Of a stretch of 64,000 bases of DNA, positions 19,201-27,562 are shown piece after piece (the first letter of the stretch is position 1; every line of letters starts with the position of its first letter). The notes under the pieces are model-generated. The model searched no databases. It saw only the letters and a program-made list of their open reading frames with translations, and had not been told where the DNA came from. The stretch covers positions 62,001 through 126,000 of the forward strand of contig CAZSDU010000004.1 of the NCBI GenBank assembly GCA_964605775.1, in the 5' to 3' direction. The translations under genes and the position numbers were made by a program. Source of the DNA: CAZSDU01 sp964605775 (GTDB lineage Bacteria > Bacteroidota > Bacteroidia > Bacteroidales > FEN-979).

Positions 19201-19577
19201 AATTCATTCTCAAAAAACCTTCTGGCTGTGTCTTTCATTACGGCAAAAGCTTCCGGTAAAATTTCGTGGAGGACTTCCTGGGTCAGCTCATAGCTTTCCT
19301 TTTCCAGATGATCCAGGTGGGTATATAATCTTTCCTTTTCTTCGATGTCGATTTCATCGCTGTTCAGGCTTGCACGAAGCGCGGAGATTTCATTTTCTTT
19401 GTCCGAAATATAATGCTGAATTCTTTGTTTGAACTCCGAAGTTTTGTTACGCAGTTCATCATTCGACATTTCCTTTATGATTTCGTATGCAGCTAATGCC
19501 CTTTCAATCTGGGGATCAATCGCTTTAATGTCTCTCTGGGATTTATTGCCCAGCATTTTTTTTAAAAAATCTATCAT
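16281..19577 (-). CDS. secA: SecA preprotein translocase ATPase
   Basis: At 1,098 residues this is the long Bacteroidota form (E. coli 901). It is the motor that drives unfolded preproteins through SecYEG, including the signal-peptide-bearing T9SS cargo in this window. The Walker A region EMATGEGKTLVATLP, the DEVDSVLIDDARTPLI motif, the helicase segment TNMAGRGTDIKLG and QLRGRAGRQGDPG are all present. An insertion of roughly 100 residues sits after the DEVDSVLID region (PNVIKLYTAQRN to AEQAKNMHII), as in related species. The C-terminus ends in the zinc motif CPCGSGKKYKNCHG used for SecB or ribosome contact. It lies mid-operon between the thioredoxin-like gene and pyrH. Confidence 0.97.
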   Translation of the reverse strand: MIDFLKKMLGNKSQRDIKAIDPQIERALAAYEIIKEMSNDELRNKTSEFKQRIQHYISDKENEISALRASLNSDEIDIEEKERLYTHLDHLEKESYELTQEVLHEILPEAFAVMKDTARRFFENEFVEVMASQMDRDLAAKKNNVVIEGDRARYSNSWMAGGNRIKWDMVHYDCQLIGGVVLHEGKIAEMATGEGKTLVATLPVYLNALSGKGVHLVTVNDYLAKRDSEWMGTLFEFHGLKVDCIDRHEPNSEARRNAYMADITYGTNNEFGFDYLRDNMTGNPEELVQRPHNYAIVDEVDSVLIDDARTPLIISGPTPKGENQLFDDLKPNVIKLYTAQRNLVTKLLSEAKSLSEDPNHSENMKRAGEQLLRAHHGLPKNKALIKFLSEPGMRALMQKTENFYLAEQAKNMHIIDDELFFVIDEKSNTIELREKGIDLLTESYEDPTFYILPDIGSVIADLERQKLSDREKLEKKEAMLRDYAIKAERVHTVNQLIKAYALFEKDVEYVVMDNKVKIVDEQTGRILEGRRYSDGLHQAIEAKESVKIEAATQTYATITLQNYFRMYKKLAGMTGTAETEAGEFWDIYKLDVVVIPTNKRVVRDDREDLVYKTKREKFNAVIDEIEKLVKGGRPVLVGTTSVETSELLSRMLKRKNISHNVLNAKLHAREADIVAEAGHAGTVTIATNMAGRGTDIKLGPGVKEAGGLAIIGTERHESRRVDRQLRGRAGRQGDPGSSQFFVSLEDDLMRMFGSERIAKIMDRMGIEDGEVIQHSMITKSIERAQKKVEENNFGIRKRLLEYDDVMNVQREAIYKKRHHALFGDRLAVDISNMIYDVCETIVLDHYDSRDFDGFKMELIKEFAADSPVNDKEFSSLNAEEIVDTLYTHVYKQYKLKCESIAQRTFPVIRDVFENDTRYENIGIPVTDGLKSMQVVTNLRKAYEDKGKEVVLSIEKGITLGMIDNAWKEHLREMDDLKQSVQNAAYEQKDPLLIYKFESFELFKTMVQRNSKEICSFLIKADVPIQSNNVKEAQLPKRTDRGRYKEERSDLLSQAHANTQEKSRPQPVKVEKKVGRNDPCPCGSGKKYKNCHGMSVSQN

Positions 19578-19621
19578 ACTTTATCCATATGTCAGGCAAA
19601 GCCTGTTTATCTTATTTCAAT

Positions 19622-21016
19622 TTAATTTCCGAGTACTTTTTTTATGGGTGCCTCGAATCCATCCCCCGGTATTTCCGCCTCATAGCTGAAAATATTTCCT
19701 TGCGCATCAATCAGCACATAAAGCGGATAGGATCTGACATTATAGTTGATGAGTACCTCCACAGAAGTCCCAATATGCAGAAATTGCCAGGGAAAATTTT
19801 GTTTTTGTTTCAGAAAGTACTGCATGGTCAGTAAGTATTTATCCGCTGAAACCGCCAGGAAAATAATCTCATCCCTGAATCGGTCCGTTAGGGACAATAA
19901 GCGTTCCATATCATTCAGACAGCTACTGCAATTGGTGGTCCAAAACCAGAGCAGTACCGGTTTGCCCTTGAATTGGCTCAGGGAAACCTGTTTTCCATTT
20001 AAATCGGTCAGCTTAAAATCCGTTGCCGGTGTACCCGGTTTCAGCCAGGTAAGGAATTGGGTCAAATCCCATGCCAGAAGTTTATTGTCAGGAAATTTTG
20101 TTTGCTGCTGAATTAAAAGCAAGGTCCTGAGAATATCCTGAAGGGGATAATCTTTTGTATTGCTGAATTCCAGCAAACCAAAAATCAGCAGAAGTTCCCT
20201 GAACTGCACATCCATGAGCAGGGTATCACGGCCAAGGATTTTCATCAGGCCGGCATAAGGATCTGTTCCTGATAAGATTGCTTTATAATCGGTTCTTCGT
20301 AAATCCCTGGAAGTTGCGGTAAGGTATTTTTTAAAAAAGTTTTGAAAAAACTCCATATATTCCGGATTGTTATACAGCACTGCTTGCTTATAGAAATATT
20401 TCCGGGCAAGCTGGGTATGACTTCCTGACATGGCAGCTTGTTCAATGGAAGCTAGTTTATATTTGCAGTAATCTTTAAAAAACGGATTGGATACTGCTGT
20501 AAATGTATTCGCAATCCGAAGGCGGAAAGTGTCAAGAAGCGATCTGTTTCTTTCCTGGTAAATCTGATTGAAATGTTCCAGGACAAAACCATCATAAAGT
20601 TCATTAAACGCGATGATGGCATGGTTCAGTTCAGCGGGATCCGAATTGCGGAAACTGATCTCAAGGCTCTGGGATTGTGAAAAAGGATTGATGTCTTTTT
20701 CATTTCTTTCATTTAGGGCTAAAATGCCGATCTCATAGGCTGCTCCCGGTTCGAGGAACAATTCAGCTTTATGGCAATCCACAGAAAGGATGGCGCAGAA
20801 TGTCTGATCGACATCAAACTGCAAATTGAATTCTCCCTTCTTCCCGATCGTGGTTTCTGCCAGAGGGATCGTCCAATGGCTGATCAAGCTGCACATACGA
20901 CTGATCCTGATGATTCTTCCCCCAGCTCCCGGCAACTCGCCGGAAATGAAAGTGGTCTTGGCATGAGCAGCAAAAAAAGTCAAAACCATGAGCAAGGATA
21001 TCATCAGTCGACGCAT
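19622..21016 (-). CDS. Exported thioredoxin-fold (TlpA-like) protein
   Basis: A 464-residue periplasmic or envelope protein. A signal peptide (residues 1-20, ending AHA) leads to an N-terminal DUF4369-like beta region (about 21-110) and a helical middle. The C-terminal thioredoxin/AhpC-TSA domain (about 330-464) has the redox pair in LLWFWTTNCSSCLNDME (CSSC) and the cis-proline segment SYPLYVLID. TlpA/ResA-like proteins reduce disulfides outside the cytoplasm. The partner protein is unknown. It sits 12 bases after coaD and just before secA, which suggests co-expression with export machinery. Confidence 0.82.
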   Translation of the reverse strand: MRRLMISLLMVLTFFAAHAKTTFISGELPGAGGRIIRISRMCSLISHWTIPLAETTIGKKGEFNLQFDVDQTFCAILSVDCHKAELFLEPGAAYEIGILALNERNEKDINPFSQSQSLEISFRNSDPAELNHAIIAFNELYDGFVLEHFNQIYQERNRSLLDTFRLRIANTFTAVSNPFFKDYCKYKLASIEQAAMSGSHTQLARKYFYKQAVLYNNPEYMEFFQNFFKKYLTATSRDLRRTDYKAILSGTDPYAGLMKILGRDTLLMDVQFRELLLIFGLLEFSNTKDYPLQDILRTLLLIQQQTKFPDNKLLAWDLTQFLTWLKPGTPATDFKLTDLNGKQVSLSQFKGKPVLLWFWTTNCSSCLNDMERLLSLTDRFRDEIIFLAVSADKYLLTMQYFLKQKQNFPWQFLHIGTSVEVLINYNVRSYPLYVLIDAQGNIFSYEAEIPGDGFEAPIKKVLGN

Positions 21017-21028
21017 AGCGTATGTTGA

Positions 21029-21487
21029 TTAAAGTATGACCCCGGATGGAAGGAACCGGGTTACATTCCCCCCGTTACGCACAATATCCCTGACGATGGA
21101 AGAACTCAGCGAGGCGAATTCAGGATTGGCCAGTAAGAAAACCGTTTCCAGTTCGGGAAACATATCTTTGTTCATCTGTCCGATTCCGCGTTCAAATTCA
21201 AAATCCGCAGAATTGCGTAAACCCCTCAGGATATATCCAGCTCCCGTCTTGCGGCAGAAATCTATGGTCAAACCGGTATACTGCATGACTTCGATCTTTG
21301 CCTGATGTTTAAACACGGTGTTGAGCCAGGCGATGCGTTGATCAAGGGAAAAGAGATTCCTTTTCTCTGCGTTTTCGCCAATGGCCACAATAATTTTATC
21401 AAATAAGGGCAATGCTCTTAAAATAATGGATTCATGACCACGGGTTATCGGATCAAAGGAACCCGGAAAAACAGCGATCCTTTCCAT
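21029..21487 (-). CDS. coaD: Phosphopantetheine adenylyltransferase
   Basis: A 152-residue cytoplasmic enzyme for the penultimate step of CoA synthesis (4'-phosphopantetheine + ATP to dephospho-CoA). The nucleotidyltransferase motif is FPGSFDPITRGH (usually TNGH, here TRGH). ILRGLRNSADFEFE and SLSSSIVRDI complete the family pattern. Length is slightly under the usual 160. It is spaced 51 bases from porT and 12 from the thioredoxin-like gene in the long operon. Confidence 0.96.
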   Translation of the reverse strand: MERIAVFPGSFDPITRGHESIILRALPLFDKIIVAIGENAEKRNLFSLDQRIAWLNTVFKHQAKIEVMQYTGLTIDFCRKTGAGYILRGLRNSADFEFERGIGQMNKDMFPELETVFLLANPEFASLSSSIVRDIVRNGGNVTRFLPSGVIL

Positions 21488-21538
21488 CTCTGATTTCTTA
21501 GATTCAACAAAGATAATAAAAAGGAAGTGAACCGGAAA

Positions 21539-22321
21539 TTACTCAAAAGTGAAAGAAAGCTGGAAAATTTTTGAACTCAGCTTATCGATGGAATCAGTAT
21601 AAAGGTTACGTTCTCTTTTCAGAACATCCATGAAGCCATACATCATTTTCAATTCAATCCCCATTTTAAACCATTCATTATAAAAATCAAACCCCACACC
21701 GGCAGTGACATAGAAATCATTCTGGTTAAATTTTACGATCTTCTGATCACGGTTCTTTTGTTCCCGTTTTTTGGCCTGGGAGGCCAGGTCAAGGGTGTAT
21801 TGCACTCCGCCCATGAGGTAGGCCTGGAAGTTATTATAACGTTTTGATTTATATTTAATTTCAATAGGAAAGTTGATGTAGGTAGAGGGTATTTTTTTGG
21901 TTATATTCAGCGTCAGGGTATCTGTTTTACGGAAAGTTTGTACGGAGTACAGCAGGCTTCTGTCGCCAAAGGTCAGGGAGGGAATAAAACGCAGGTTAAA
22001 ATGATCTCCCATCCGCATATCGCTGACAATGCTAATCACGAATCCAGGAACCGGGCTGGACTGAACAGAAAGAACACGAGCTGAATCAGGAAGCGGAAGA
22101 ATATCCGGAATATAGGTTGAGTCGAATATATGGGTGCGAAGGTCTGCAATGGGTTTAATGGTCACAAAACTTTGACTTACCCCAAGCACAAATCCAAAAT
22201 GGAAGGTTTCTTCCTCGTAATGAGGCATATTCAACACCACATTGCGCTGAGATCTTCCCTGAAAAGGAACCAGGCTGGCAATCAGTACAAGAAAAACGAT
22301 AAGTGAGTGCAGAATTTTCAA
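21539..22321 (-). CDS. porT: PorT-family outer-membrane beta-barrel protein
   Basis: A 260-residue exported protein with a signal peptide (residues 1-24, ending GRSQ) and a series of alternating hydrophobic strands ending in an aromatic SFTF-type strand (FQLSFTFE), as expected of an eight-stranded outer-membrane barrel. PorT/SprT is required for type IX secretion in Porphyromonas and Flavobacterium. From memory it commonly lies beside the menG/ubiE gene, as it does here, and this context is the main support for the name. Translation must start at a TTG (22321): the upstream ATG is in another frame and a stop lies shortly before, yet the signal peptide begins right at this codon. Confidence 0.75.
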   Translation of the reverse strand: MKILHSLIVFLVLIASLVPFQGRSQRNVVLNMPHYEEETFHFGFVLGVSQSFVTIKPIADLRTHIFDSTYIPDILPLPDSARVLSVQSSPVPGFVISIVSDMRMGDHFNLRFIPSLTFGDRSLLYSVQTFRKTDTLTLNITKKIPSTYINFPIEIKYKSKRYNNFQAYLMGGVQYTLDLASQAKKREQKNRDQKIVKFNQNDFYVTAGVGFDFYNEWFKMGIELKMMYGFMDVLKRERNLYTDSIDKLSSKIFQLSFTFE

Positions 22322-22367
22322 GTGATCATGCAGGTTTTAGTGTAAGGATAACGCAAATTCAGGGAAA

Positions 22368-23063
22368 TTATTTTTCCGCCCAATAGATGGATGCAATTCC
22401 CATGGTCAGGCTTTTTCTTCCGGTATTTTTCAGGCCAAGGTCATCCAGGATAGTCATAAAACTGTTTCCGGAAGGAAAGGATGCAACGGAATCAGGAAGG
22501 TAATGATAGGCTTCAGGATGGTGTGAGATCAGTCGGCCGAACAGCGGAATAATCAACCGGGAATATACCTGATAACACGGTCTGACGGGAAAGGAGGCCG
22601 GATGGGAGAACTCAAGGATAAGCAGTATCCCGCCCGGATGAAGAACACGCTTCATTTCCATCAGTCCAAGCCGGAGATTTTCAAAATTTCTCACTCCGAA
22701 TGCAACCGTAACCGCATCAAAGGTATCATCAGGAAACGGTAATGCTTCGGCATCTCCAGGGAGCAGTGAAATCAGATCTCCAAGACCTGCTGCTGTAATT
22801 TTTTCATCTGCCAGACCAAGCATTTTTTCGGAGATGTCGATCCCGGTAATTTTCCGGGGATGAGCTTCGGTCATGGCAATGGCCAGGTCGGCAGTGCCGG
22901 TAGCGACATCGAGTATGGTCTCCGGATGTCTGGCAGCAAGTATTCTGATCATTTCCTTTCTCCATTTCCTGTCGATGCCAAACGACAAAAAATGATTAAT
23001 AAAATCGTAATGTTGAGAGATTTCGTCAAACATTTTCCTGACGATCTCTTTTTTTTCTTTCAT
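22368..23063 (-). CDS. menG: Demethylmenaquinone methyltransferase (MenG/UbiE)
   Basis: A 231-residue SAM-dependent C-methyltransferase for the last step of menaquinone synthesis. The signature YDFINHFLSFGIDRKWR at the N-terminus, the SAM loop ILDVATGTADLA, TGIDISEKML, FPDDTFDAVTVAFGVRNFEN and the C-terminal ASIYWAEK are all typical. The start is the ATG at 23063 (MKEKKEIVRKMF). An in-frame extension to 23105 reads unlike the family. Menaquinone is inferred as the quinone because Bacteroidota lack ubiquinone. Second functional block of the long operon, 68 bases after tsf. Confidence 0.95.
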   Translation of the reverse strand: MKEKKEIVRKMFDEISQHYDFINHFLSFGIDRKWRKEMIRILAARHPETILDVATGTADLAIAMTEAHPRKITGIDISEKMLGLADEKITAAGLGDLISLLPGDAEALPFPDDTFDAVTVAFGVRNFENLRLGLMEMKRVLHPGGILLILEFSHPASFPVRPCYQVYSRLIIPLFGRLISHHPEAYHYLPDSVASFPSGNSFMTILDDLGLKNTGRKSLTMGIASIYWAEK

Positions 23064-23131
23064 GGAGAATAGAATGAAAAAGGGATTATCTGCTATTAAA
23101 GACAATCCCCTCTGAATGATGAGTCAAAGTG

Positions 23132-23968
23132 TCAAGCGCCCAGCTGAAGGCGTTTAAATTCCGTTACCGTAAGATCTTTATCCTGTTCAGCTATATATTG
23201 TCTGACGGTTTTCTTTGTATCCTTGATAAAATCCTGGTTAAGTAATGTACTGTCCTTGAAAAATTTATTCAGTTTTCCTGCAGCGATTTTTTCCAGCATT
23301 TCTTCCGGTTTTCCTTCCTGTCTGGCCTGTTCTTTACCAATTTCCATCTCGCGGTCTATGATTTCCCTGGAAACGTTTTCTTTATCCACGGCAACAGGGT
23401 TCATGGCAGCGACCTGCATGGCCAGTTCATGTCCCACTTCAAGTACGTTTTTTGCATTTTTATTATTCATTCCGATGATGGTGGCCAGGCGGTTCCCAAA
23501 ATGGTTATACGCAAAAACGATGGGGGCTTCAATGATCTCGTAATGGGCAATCTGCATTTTCTCACCTGTTTTCCCAAGCATTTCATTCAACTTCTCTGCT
23601 GCCGTCAGGGAGCCGATTTTAAGTGACATACATTCTGCCAGGGTTTTGATTCTTGCAGCGACGCCCTGATCAAGAATATCTTTGGCAAATTGTTTAAATT
23701 CTTCGTTCTTGGCGACGAAATCCGTTTCACAATTGACCATGATCACGGCGCCATAAGTTTTATCAACAGTCGTTTTCGACATAACGAAACCTTCATTGGC
23801 ATCGCGGTCGGCACGTTTTCCTGCGACTTTCTGACCTTTTTTCCTAAGGTTATCAATGGCTTTATCAAAATCCCCATCAGATTCCTGAAGGGCTTTTTTA
23901 CAATCCATCATCCCAGCGCCAGTCATCTGGCGTAATTTATTAACATCTGCAGCAGTAATATTGATCAT
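23132..23968 (-). CDS. tsf: Elongation factor Ts
   Basis: A 278-residue guanine-nucleotide exchange factor for EF-Tu. The N-terminal UBA domain (VNKLRQMTGAGMMDCKKALQE) and the conserved VNCETDFVAKNEEF of the N-domain of the core are clear, as is AMQVAAMNP in the second half. It follows rpsB by 11 bases, the universal rpsB-tsf pair. Confidence 0.97.
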   Translation of the reverse strand: MINITAADVNKLRQMTGAGMMDCKKALQESDGDFDKAIDNLRKKGQKVAGKRADRDANEGFVMSKTTVDKTYGAVIMVNCETDFVAKNEEFKQFAKDILDQGVAARIKTLAECMSLKIGSLTAAEKLNEMLGKTGEKMQIAHYEIIEAPIVFAYNHFGNRLATIIGMNNKNAKNVLEVGHELAMQVAAMNPVAVDKENVSREIIDREMEIGKEQARQEGKPEEMLEKIAAGKLNKFFKDSTLLNQDFIKDTKKTVRQYIAEQDKDLTVTEFKRLQLGA

Positions 23969-23979
23969 ATCGTGTAATC

Positions 23980-24906
23980 TTATTTTTTGTTGCTTTTTGC
24001 AACCGGTTTATTGATTCTTTTTCTTGCCGGTTTGGCTTTATCTTCTTCCGCGGGTTCTATGCCCTTGATCTTTGGCACCTTTGTTTCCACAATATCCTTA
24101 TTGCGGATCACCTTGACTTCGTCTTCCTCTTCTTCTGTTTCATCCAACCCATCGATCATAGCATGATCCATATCCTCTTCGCCTCTTTCATCCTCAGCAG
24201 CTTTTTTATCACGGTCGAACTTGCGTTCGATCAAACCTTCTTCTATCGCATTCACGATGGTTTCCACGATCAGTGAAATGGATTTGGAGGCATCATCGTT
24301 GGCCGGAATGGGAAAATCAACCAGACGGGGGTCGGAGTTGGTATCCACGATGGCAAAGGTGGGAATATTCAGTTTCCGGGCTTCAGCCAGGGCGATATGT
24401 TCTTTCAGGATATCAACAATAAAAATGGCGGAAGGGAGACGGTTCAGGTCGGCGATGGAACCCAGGTTTTTTTCGAGTTTAGCCCGTTCACGGGTAATGG
24501 TAAGGCGTTCTTTTTTTGACAGGTTGGTATAAGATGGGCTGCTCATCAGTTTATCAATGGAAATCATCTTTCTGACTGCCTTCCGAATGGTGGCAAAGTT
24601 GGTTAGCATTCCCCCTGGCCAACGTTCTGTAACATACGGCATATTGATACGCTTAACCTGTTCGGATACAATTTCCTTGGCTTGTTTTTTCGTAGCCACG
24701 AAAAGGACCTTTTTCCCTGATTTCGTAATCTGTTTCAGGGCATTGGCCGCCTCATCCAGTTTGTCAATGGTTTTGTAGAGATCAATGATATGGATACCAT
24801 TCCGTTCCATAAAAATATAGGGCGCCATGGCAGGGTTCCATTTTCTTCTTAGGTGTCCGAAATGAACGCCTGCATCTAATAACGCATCAAAGTTTGTTCT
24901 TGGCAT
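23980..24906 (-). CDS. rpsB: 30S ribosomal protein S2 with acidic/basic C-terminal tail
   Basis: A 308-residue S2, a small-subunit protein needed for S1 binding. LLDAGVHFGHLRRKWNPAM, the YIFMERNGIHIIDL segment and the IVDTNSDP loop are diagnostic. The core ends near residue 230, as in most bacteria (E. coli 241 residues). About 75 further residues form a low-complexity tail, first acidic (DGLDETEEEEDEVK) and then basic (KPARKRINKPVAKSNKK). The ATG at 24906 (MPRTNFDALL) is chosen over an upstream ATG at 24927 because family members begin this way. It lies 28 bases after rpsI. Confidence 0.96.
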   Translation of the reverse strand: MPRTNFDALLDAGVHFGHLRRKWNPAMAPYIFMERNGIHIIDLYKTIDKLDEAANALKQITKSGKKVLFVATKKQAKEIVSEQVKRINMPYVTERWPGGMLTNFATIRKAVRKMISIDKLMSSPSYTNLSKKERLTITRERAKLEKNLGSIADLNRLPSAIFIVDILKEHIALAEARKLNIPTFAIVDTNSDPRLVDFPIPANDDASKSISLIVETIVNAIEEGLIERKFDRDKKAAEDERGEEDMDHAMIDGLDETEEEEDEVKVIRNKDIVETKVPKIKGIEPAEEDKAKPARKRINKPVAKSNKK

Positions 24907-24933
24907 ATCTTCAGTATGAAAATTCAATAAATA

Positions 24934-25320
24934 CTAACGTTTACTAAACTGGAATCTTTTACGGGCTTTCTTTTGTCCGAATTTTTTACGTTCCACCATA
25001 CGGGGATCCCGCATCAGTAACCCTTTTGCTTTTAACGCCGGACGAAATTCTTCATTGATTTCGCAGAGTGCCCGTGAGATGGCCAGTGCAAGCGCTTCAG
25101 CCTGTCCGCGGATACCACCTCCATCGAGATTAACCTTAAGATCATACTTCCCCATATTTCCTGTAATTTCAAGCGGTTCAAGAACCTTGAACTGTAAAAT
25201 CGGGGTTGGAAAGTATTCTTTAAAATCGCGGCCATTGACCAGGATGACTCCATTGCCTTCCTTGACAAAAATTCTTGCGATGGCTGTTTTTCTTCTGCCG
25301 AGGGCATTGATCATTTCCAT
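24934..25320 (-). CDS. rpsI: 30S ribosomal protein S9
   Basis: A 128-residue S9. The start INALGRRKTAIARIFVKEG, the middle GGGIRGQAEALALAISRAL and the C-terminal basic tail ending in FSKR, which reaches the ribosomal P site, are characteristic. The stop of rplM and the start of rpsI are 1 base apart, the usual rplM-rpsI pairing. Confidence 0.97.
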   Translation of the reverse strand: MEMINALGRRKTAIARIFVKEGNGVILVNGRDFKEYFPTPILQFKVLEPLEITGNMGKYDLKVNLDGGGIRGQAEALALAISRALCEINEEFRPALKAKGLLMRDPRMVERKKFGQKKARKRFQFSKR

Positions 25321-25321
25321 A

Positions 25322-25777
25322 TTATCTGATTGAGGTTAAGTTAATTGTTTTGGGTTGCTGTGCCTGATGAGGATGTTCCGGCCCGGCATAAACATAAAGG
25401 TTACGGAAGAGTTCGCGGCCCAGACGGTTCTTCGGGAGCATGCCACGGATGGCTTTCTCCACCACTGCAGTAGGTTTCTTCTGGAGTAACACCTCAGGAG
25501 TGGTTTCCTTTTGTCCGCCGGGATAACCAGAATGGGAGAGATAAATTTTTTCATTCATCTTTTTTCCGGTCAGGAGGATCTTTTCTGCATTGATGACGAT
25601 CACATTGTCTCCGCAATCGGCATGGGGTGTGTAATCGGTCTTCAGTTTTCCACGGAGTAAACGAGCCACTTTGGTGGCAAGTCGTCCGAGTACCTGATTT
25701 TCTGCATCAATAAGTACCCATTCCTTGCTGGACGTTTCCTTACTGGCACTAATTGTTTTGTAACTTAGGGTATTCAT
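25322..25777 (-). CDS. rplM: 50S ribosomal protein L13
   Basis: A 151-residue L13, an early assembly protein of the large subunit. WVLIDAENQVLGRLATKVA, the CGDNVIVINAEKI segment and the KAIRGMLPKNRLG signature are all present. It is the first gene of the long minus-strand run and has the best promoter in the window 25 bases upstream (25802-25832). Confidence 0.97.
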   Translation of the reverse strand: MNTLSYKTISASKETSSKEWVLIDAENQVLGRLATKVARLLRGKLKTDYTPHADCGDNVIVINAEKILLTGKKMNEKIYLSHSGYPGGQKETTPEVLLQKKPTAVVEKAIRGMLPKNRLGRELFRNLYVYAGPEHPHQAQQPKTINLTSIR

Positions 25778-25801
25778 GGATTTGATTCATTTTAAGGGGT
25801 G

Positions 25802-25832
25802 CAAAGATACACGTTTTATTTAAACCTCCAAA
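25802..25832 (-). promoter_or_regulatory. Promoter of the rplM-frr operon
   Basis: On the minus strand TTTG is followed after 19 bases by TATCTTTG, an exact Bacteroidota -33/-7 promoter. It ends 25 bases before the rplM ATG. No comparably strong promoter was seen between rplM and tsf. Confidence 0.85.
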
Positions 25833-25900
25833 GGAATCCGTAAAGGGAATGCGACAAAATTTGAGTTATCCCTAATTATATTACAATTTTTAATACCTTT

Positions 25901-27271
25901 ATGGTTTATTTGACACCCTTGATACCCAGGAAACTTTTTTCGGATATACAGGAGATTTCCCTGAAAAATGAGAATAAACCATTGTTATTACATGGAGCAA
26001 GGGGTATTGGAAAGACAACCGCTTTGCAAACCCTGGGTAATCACGCTGAAACCACCATTTACTTCAACCTGGAAGAAACCTCTGATCGTGCATTGTTCAA
26101 TCTCCATTATTCCCCTGAAGAGCAATTGAAAGTCTTATTCTTCCTGCGTAAAAAAAATCCCGACTGCCATCACGCAAGGATTCTTTTGGATGAAATCCAG
26201 GCTCTTCCTGATTTCGCTTTGCATGTGTCCAGGCTGTTCCGGGAAGCACCCCGACATTTCTGGGCGATGACATCCTCTCAGTGTACCAGGGAACTGGAAG
26301 AATTGAAAAATCCTCCGGACTGTCCGATTTATCCTCTGGCGGTTTACCCCTGTTCATTCCACGACTTTCTGCTGGCCATGAAGGATGCCGATGCCCTCGA
26401 GTCATACCAGGAAATTCCTTTCCCGGGCTACCGGCATGAAAAACTTCTTCATTATTTTCATCTGTATACCCTGATCGGAGGGATGCCGGAAATCGTTCAA
26501 CAGTATAGCGAAACAAGAAATCTGACTGGATTGAGTCCCCTATATGAAAAAATTCTTGAAACTCACCTCCATGCGCTTGCCTTTTCCCAAGGGAGCTTCC
26601 GCTGTAAGGACAGAATTCTCCATGTCATGCAAAATGTGTTCCCTTATGCAGCCACAAGGATCAAGTTCAATGCTTTTGGAAATTCCTCTTATGGAAGCCG
26701 TGAAATGGGAGAAGCTTTTCGTATGATTGAGTCCAGCATGTTGCTGAAACTGGTTTATCCGCATACAGCAGTTACTCCTCCGGCCTTACCTCATGCCGGA
26801 AAGCTACCCAGGTTGCAACTTCTGGACACAGGTATGGTGAACTATTTTTCCGGAATACAAAGACCTTTATTCCATACAGAAGATATGAATCGCATTTTTC
26901 ACGGACAGGTCGCCCGTCAGGTGGTCGGGCAGGAAATCATCGCCACGGAACAAAATGATGGGACAAGACTGCAATTCTGGGTAAGAGATAAAGCTCAATC
27001 CTGTTCGGAGGTTGATTTCCTTCTCTCGTACAAGAATATGTACATTCCGGTTGAAGTCAGATCAGGTGAGCCTGGTCGTTTACGATCCCTGCATCAGTTC
27101 ATTGATGCCTCGCCTCATCCATACGCGGTAAGGTTATATGCAGAAAAGCTATCCATTCAGCAGGCACAGACCATCCGTGGAAAGAAATTCTATCTGCTCA
27201 ATCTGCCCTATTTTCTTGCCGGAAAGATCAAAGAACACCTGGAGGGTTTTATAAAATTTGTTTCTATCTGA
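25901..27271 (+). CDS. Orphan AAA ATPase with DUF4143-type C-terminus
   Basis: A 456-residue ATP-binding protein of the AAA_14/DUF4143 type. The Walker A loop GARGIGKTTAL lies near residues 33-43 and the Walker B-like ARILLDEIQ near 95. The C-terminal half has the family's nuclease-like strand pattern VDFLL...IPVEVRSG. These proteins are very common in Bacteroidota as scattered single genes. Their function is not established, and a link to mobile elements or toxin modules is speculation. It stands alone, divergent from the ribosomal operon. Confidence 0.82.
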   Translation: MVYLTPLIPRKLFSDIQEISLKNENKPLLLHGARGIGKTTALQTLGNHAETTIYFNLEETSDRALFNLHYSPEEQLKVLFFLRKKNPDCHHARILLDEIQALPDFALHVSRLFREAPRHFWAMTSSQCTRELEELKNPPDCPIYPLAVYPCSFHDFLLAMKDADALESYQEIPFPGYRHEKLLHYFHLYTLIGGMPEIVQQYSETRNLTGLSPLYEKILETHLHALAFSQGSFRCKDRILHVMQNVFPYAATRIKFNAFGNSSYGSREMGEAFRMIESSMLLKLVYPHTAVTPPALPHAGKLPRLQLLDTGMVNYFSGIQRPLFHTEDMNRIFHGQVARQVVGQEIIATEQNDGTRLQFWVRDKAQSCSEVDFLLSYKNMYIPVEVRSGEPGRLRSLHQFIDASPHPYAVRLYAEKLSIQQAQTIRGKKFYLLNLPYFLAGKIKEHLEGFIKFVSI

Positions 27272-27302
27272 AAAATATTCTATATTTATGCAAATTTTAT
27301 AC

Positions 27303-27548
27303 ATGAACGAACTCCAGACATTTTCAATCTTTGTCGAATTAGGCATTGCCATTCTTGGCCTGTTAATCTGGTTCCATAAAAAGAAAGCATTTGGCGGTTA
27401 TATATTTACAACATTTTGCATATATGTTTTTTATGATCTGGCAAAACTCTGGAGTCTGGATATTCCGGAACTCATTCTCCGGATACTTTTTGCCCTTGCT
27501 TCCCTATCCATGCTTATCGCCGTCTGGAAAATGTACAAACAGGATTAA
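27303..27548 (+). CDS. Small membrane protein of unknown function
   Basis: An 81-residue protein not recognised as any family. Three hydrophobic stretches (IFVELGIAILGLLIWF, a central YIFTTFCIYVFY and ILFALASLSMLIAVW) suggest three membrane helices with a short lysine loop (HKKKAFG) between the first two. Starts at 27288 and 27303 are both possible. The second is chosen because a TATATTTA element overlaps the first. It ends 14 bases before the next gene, so the two may be co-transcribed. Confidence 0.6.
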   Translation: MNELQTFSIFVELGIAILGLLIWFHKKKAFGGYIFTTFCIYVFYDLAKLWSLDIPELILRILFALASLSMLIAVWKMYKQD

Positions 27549-27562
27549 TTATTTCCCAGCAT

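Noticed and set aside
25901..27271. Defence island or mobile element around the DUF4143 ATPase
   Set aside because: It stands alone between housekeeping genes, with no integrase, repeats, tRNA or toxin partner.
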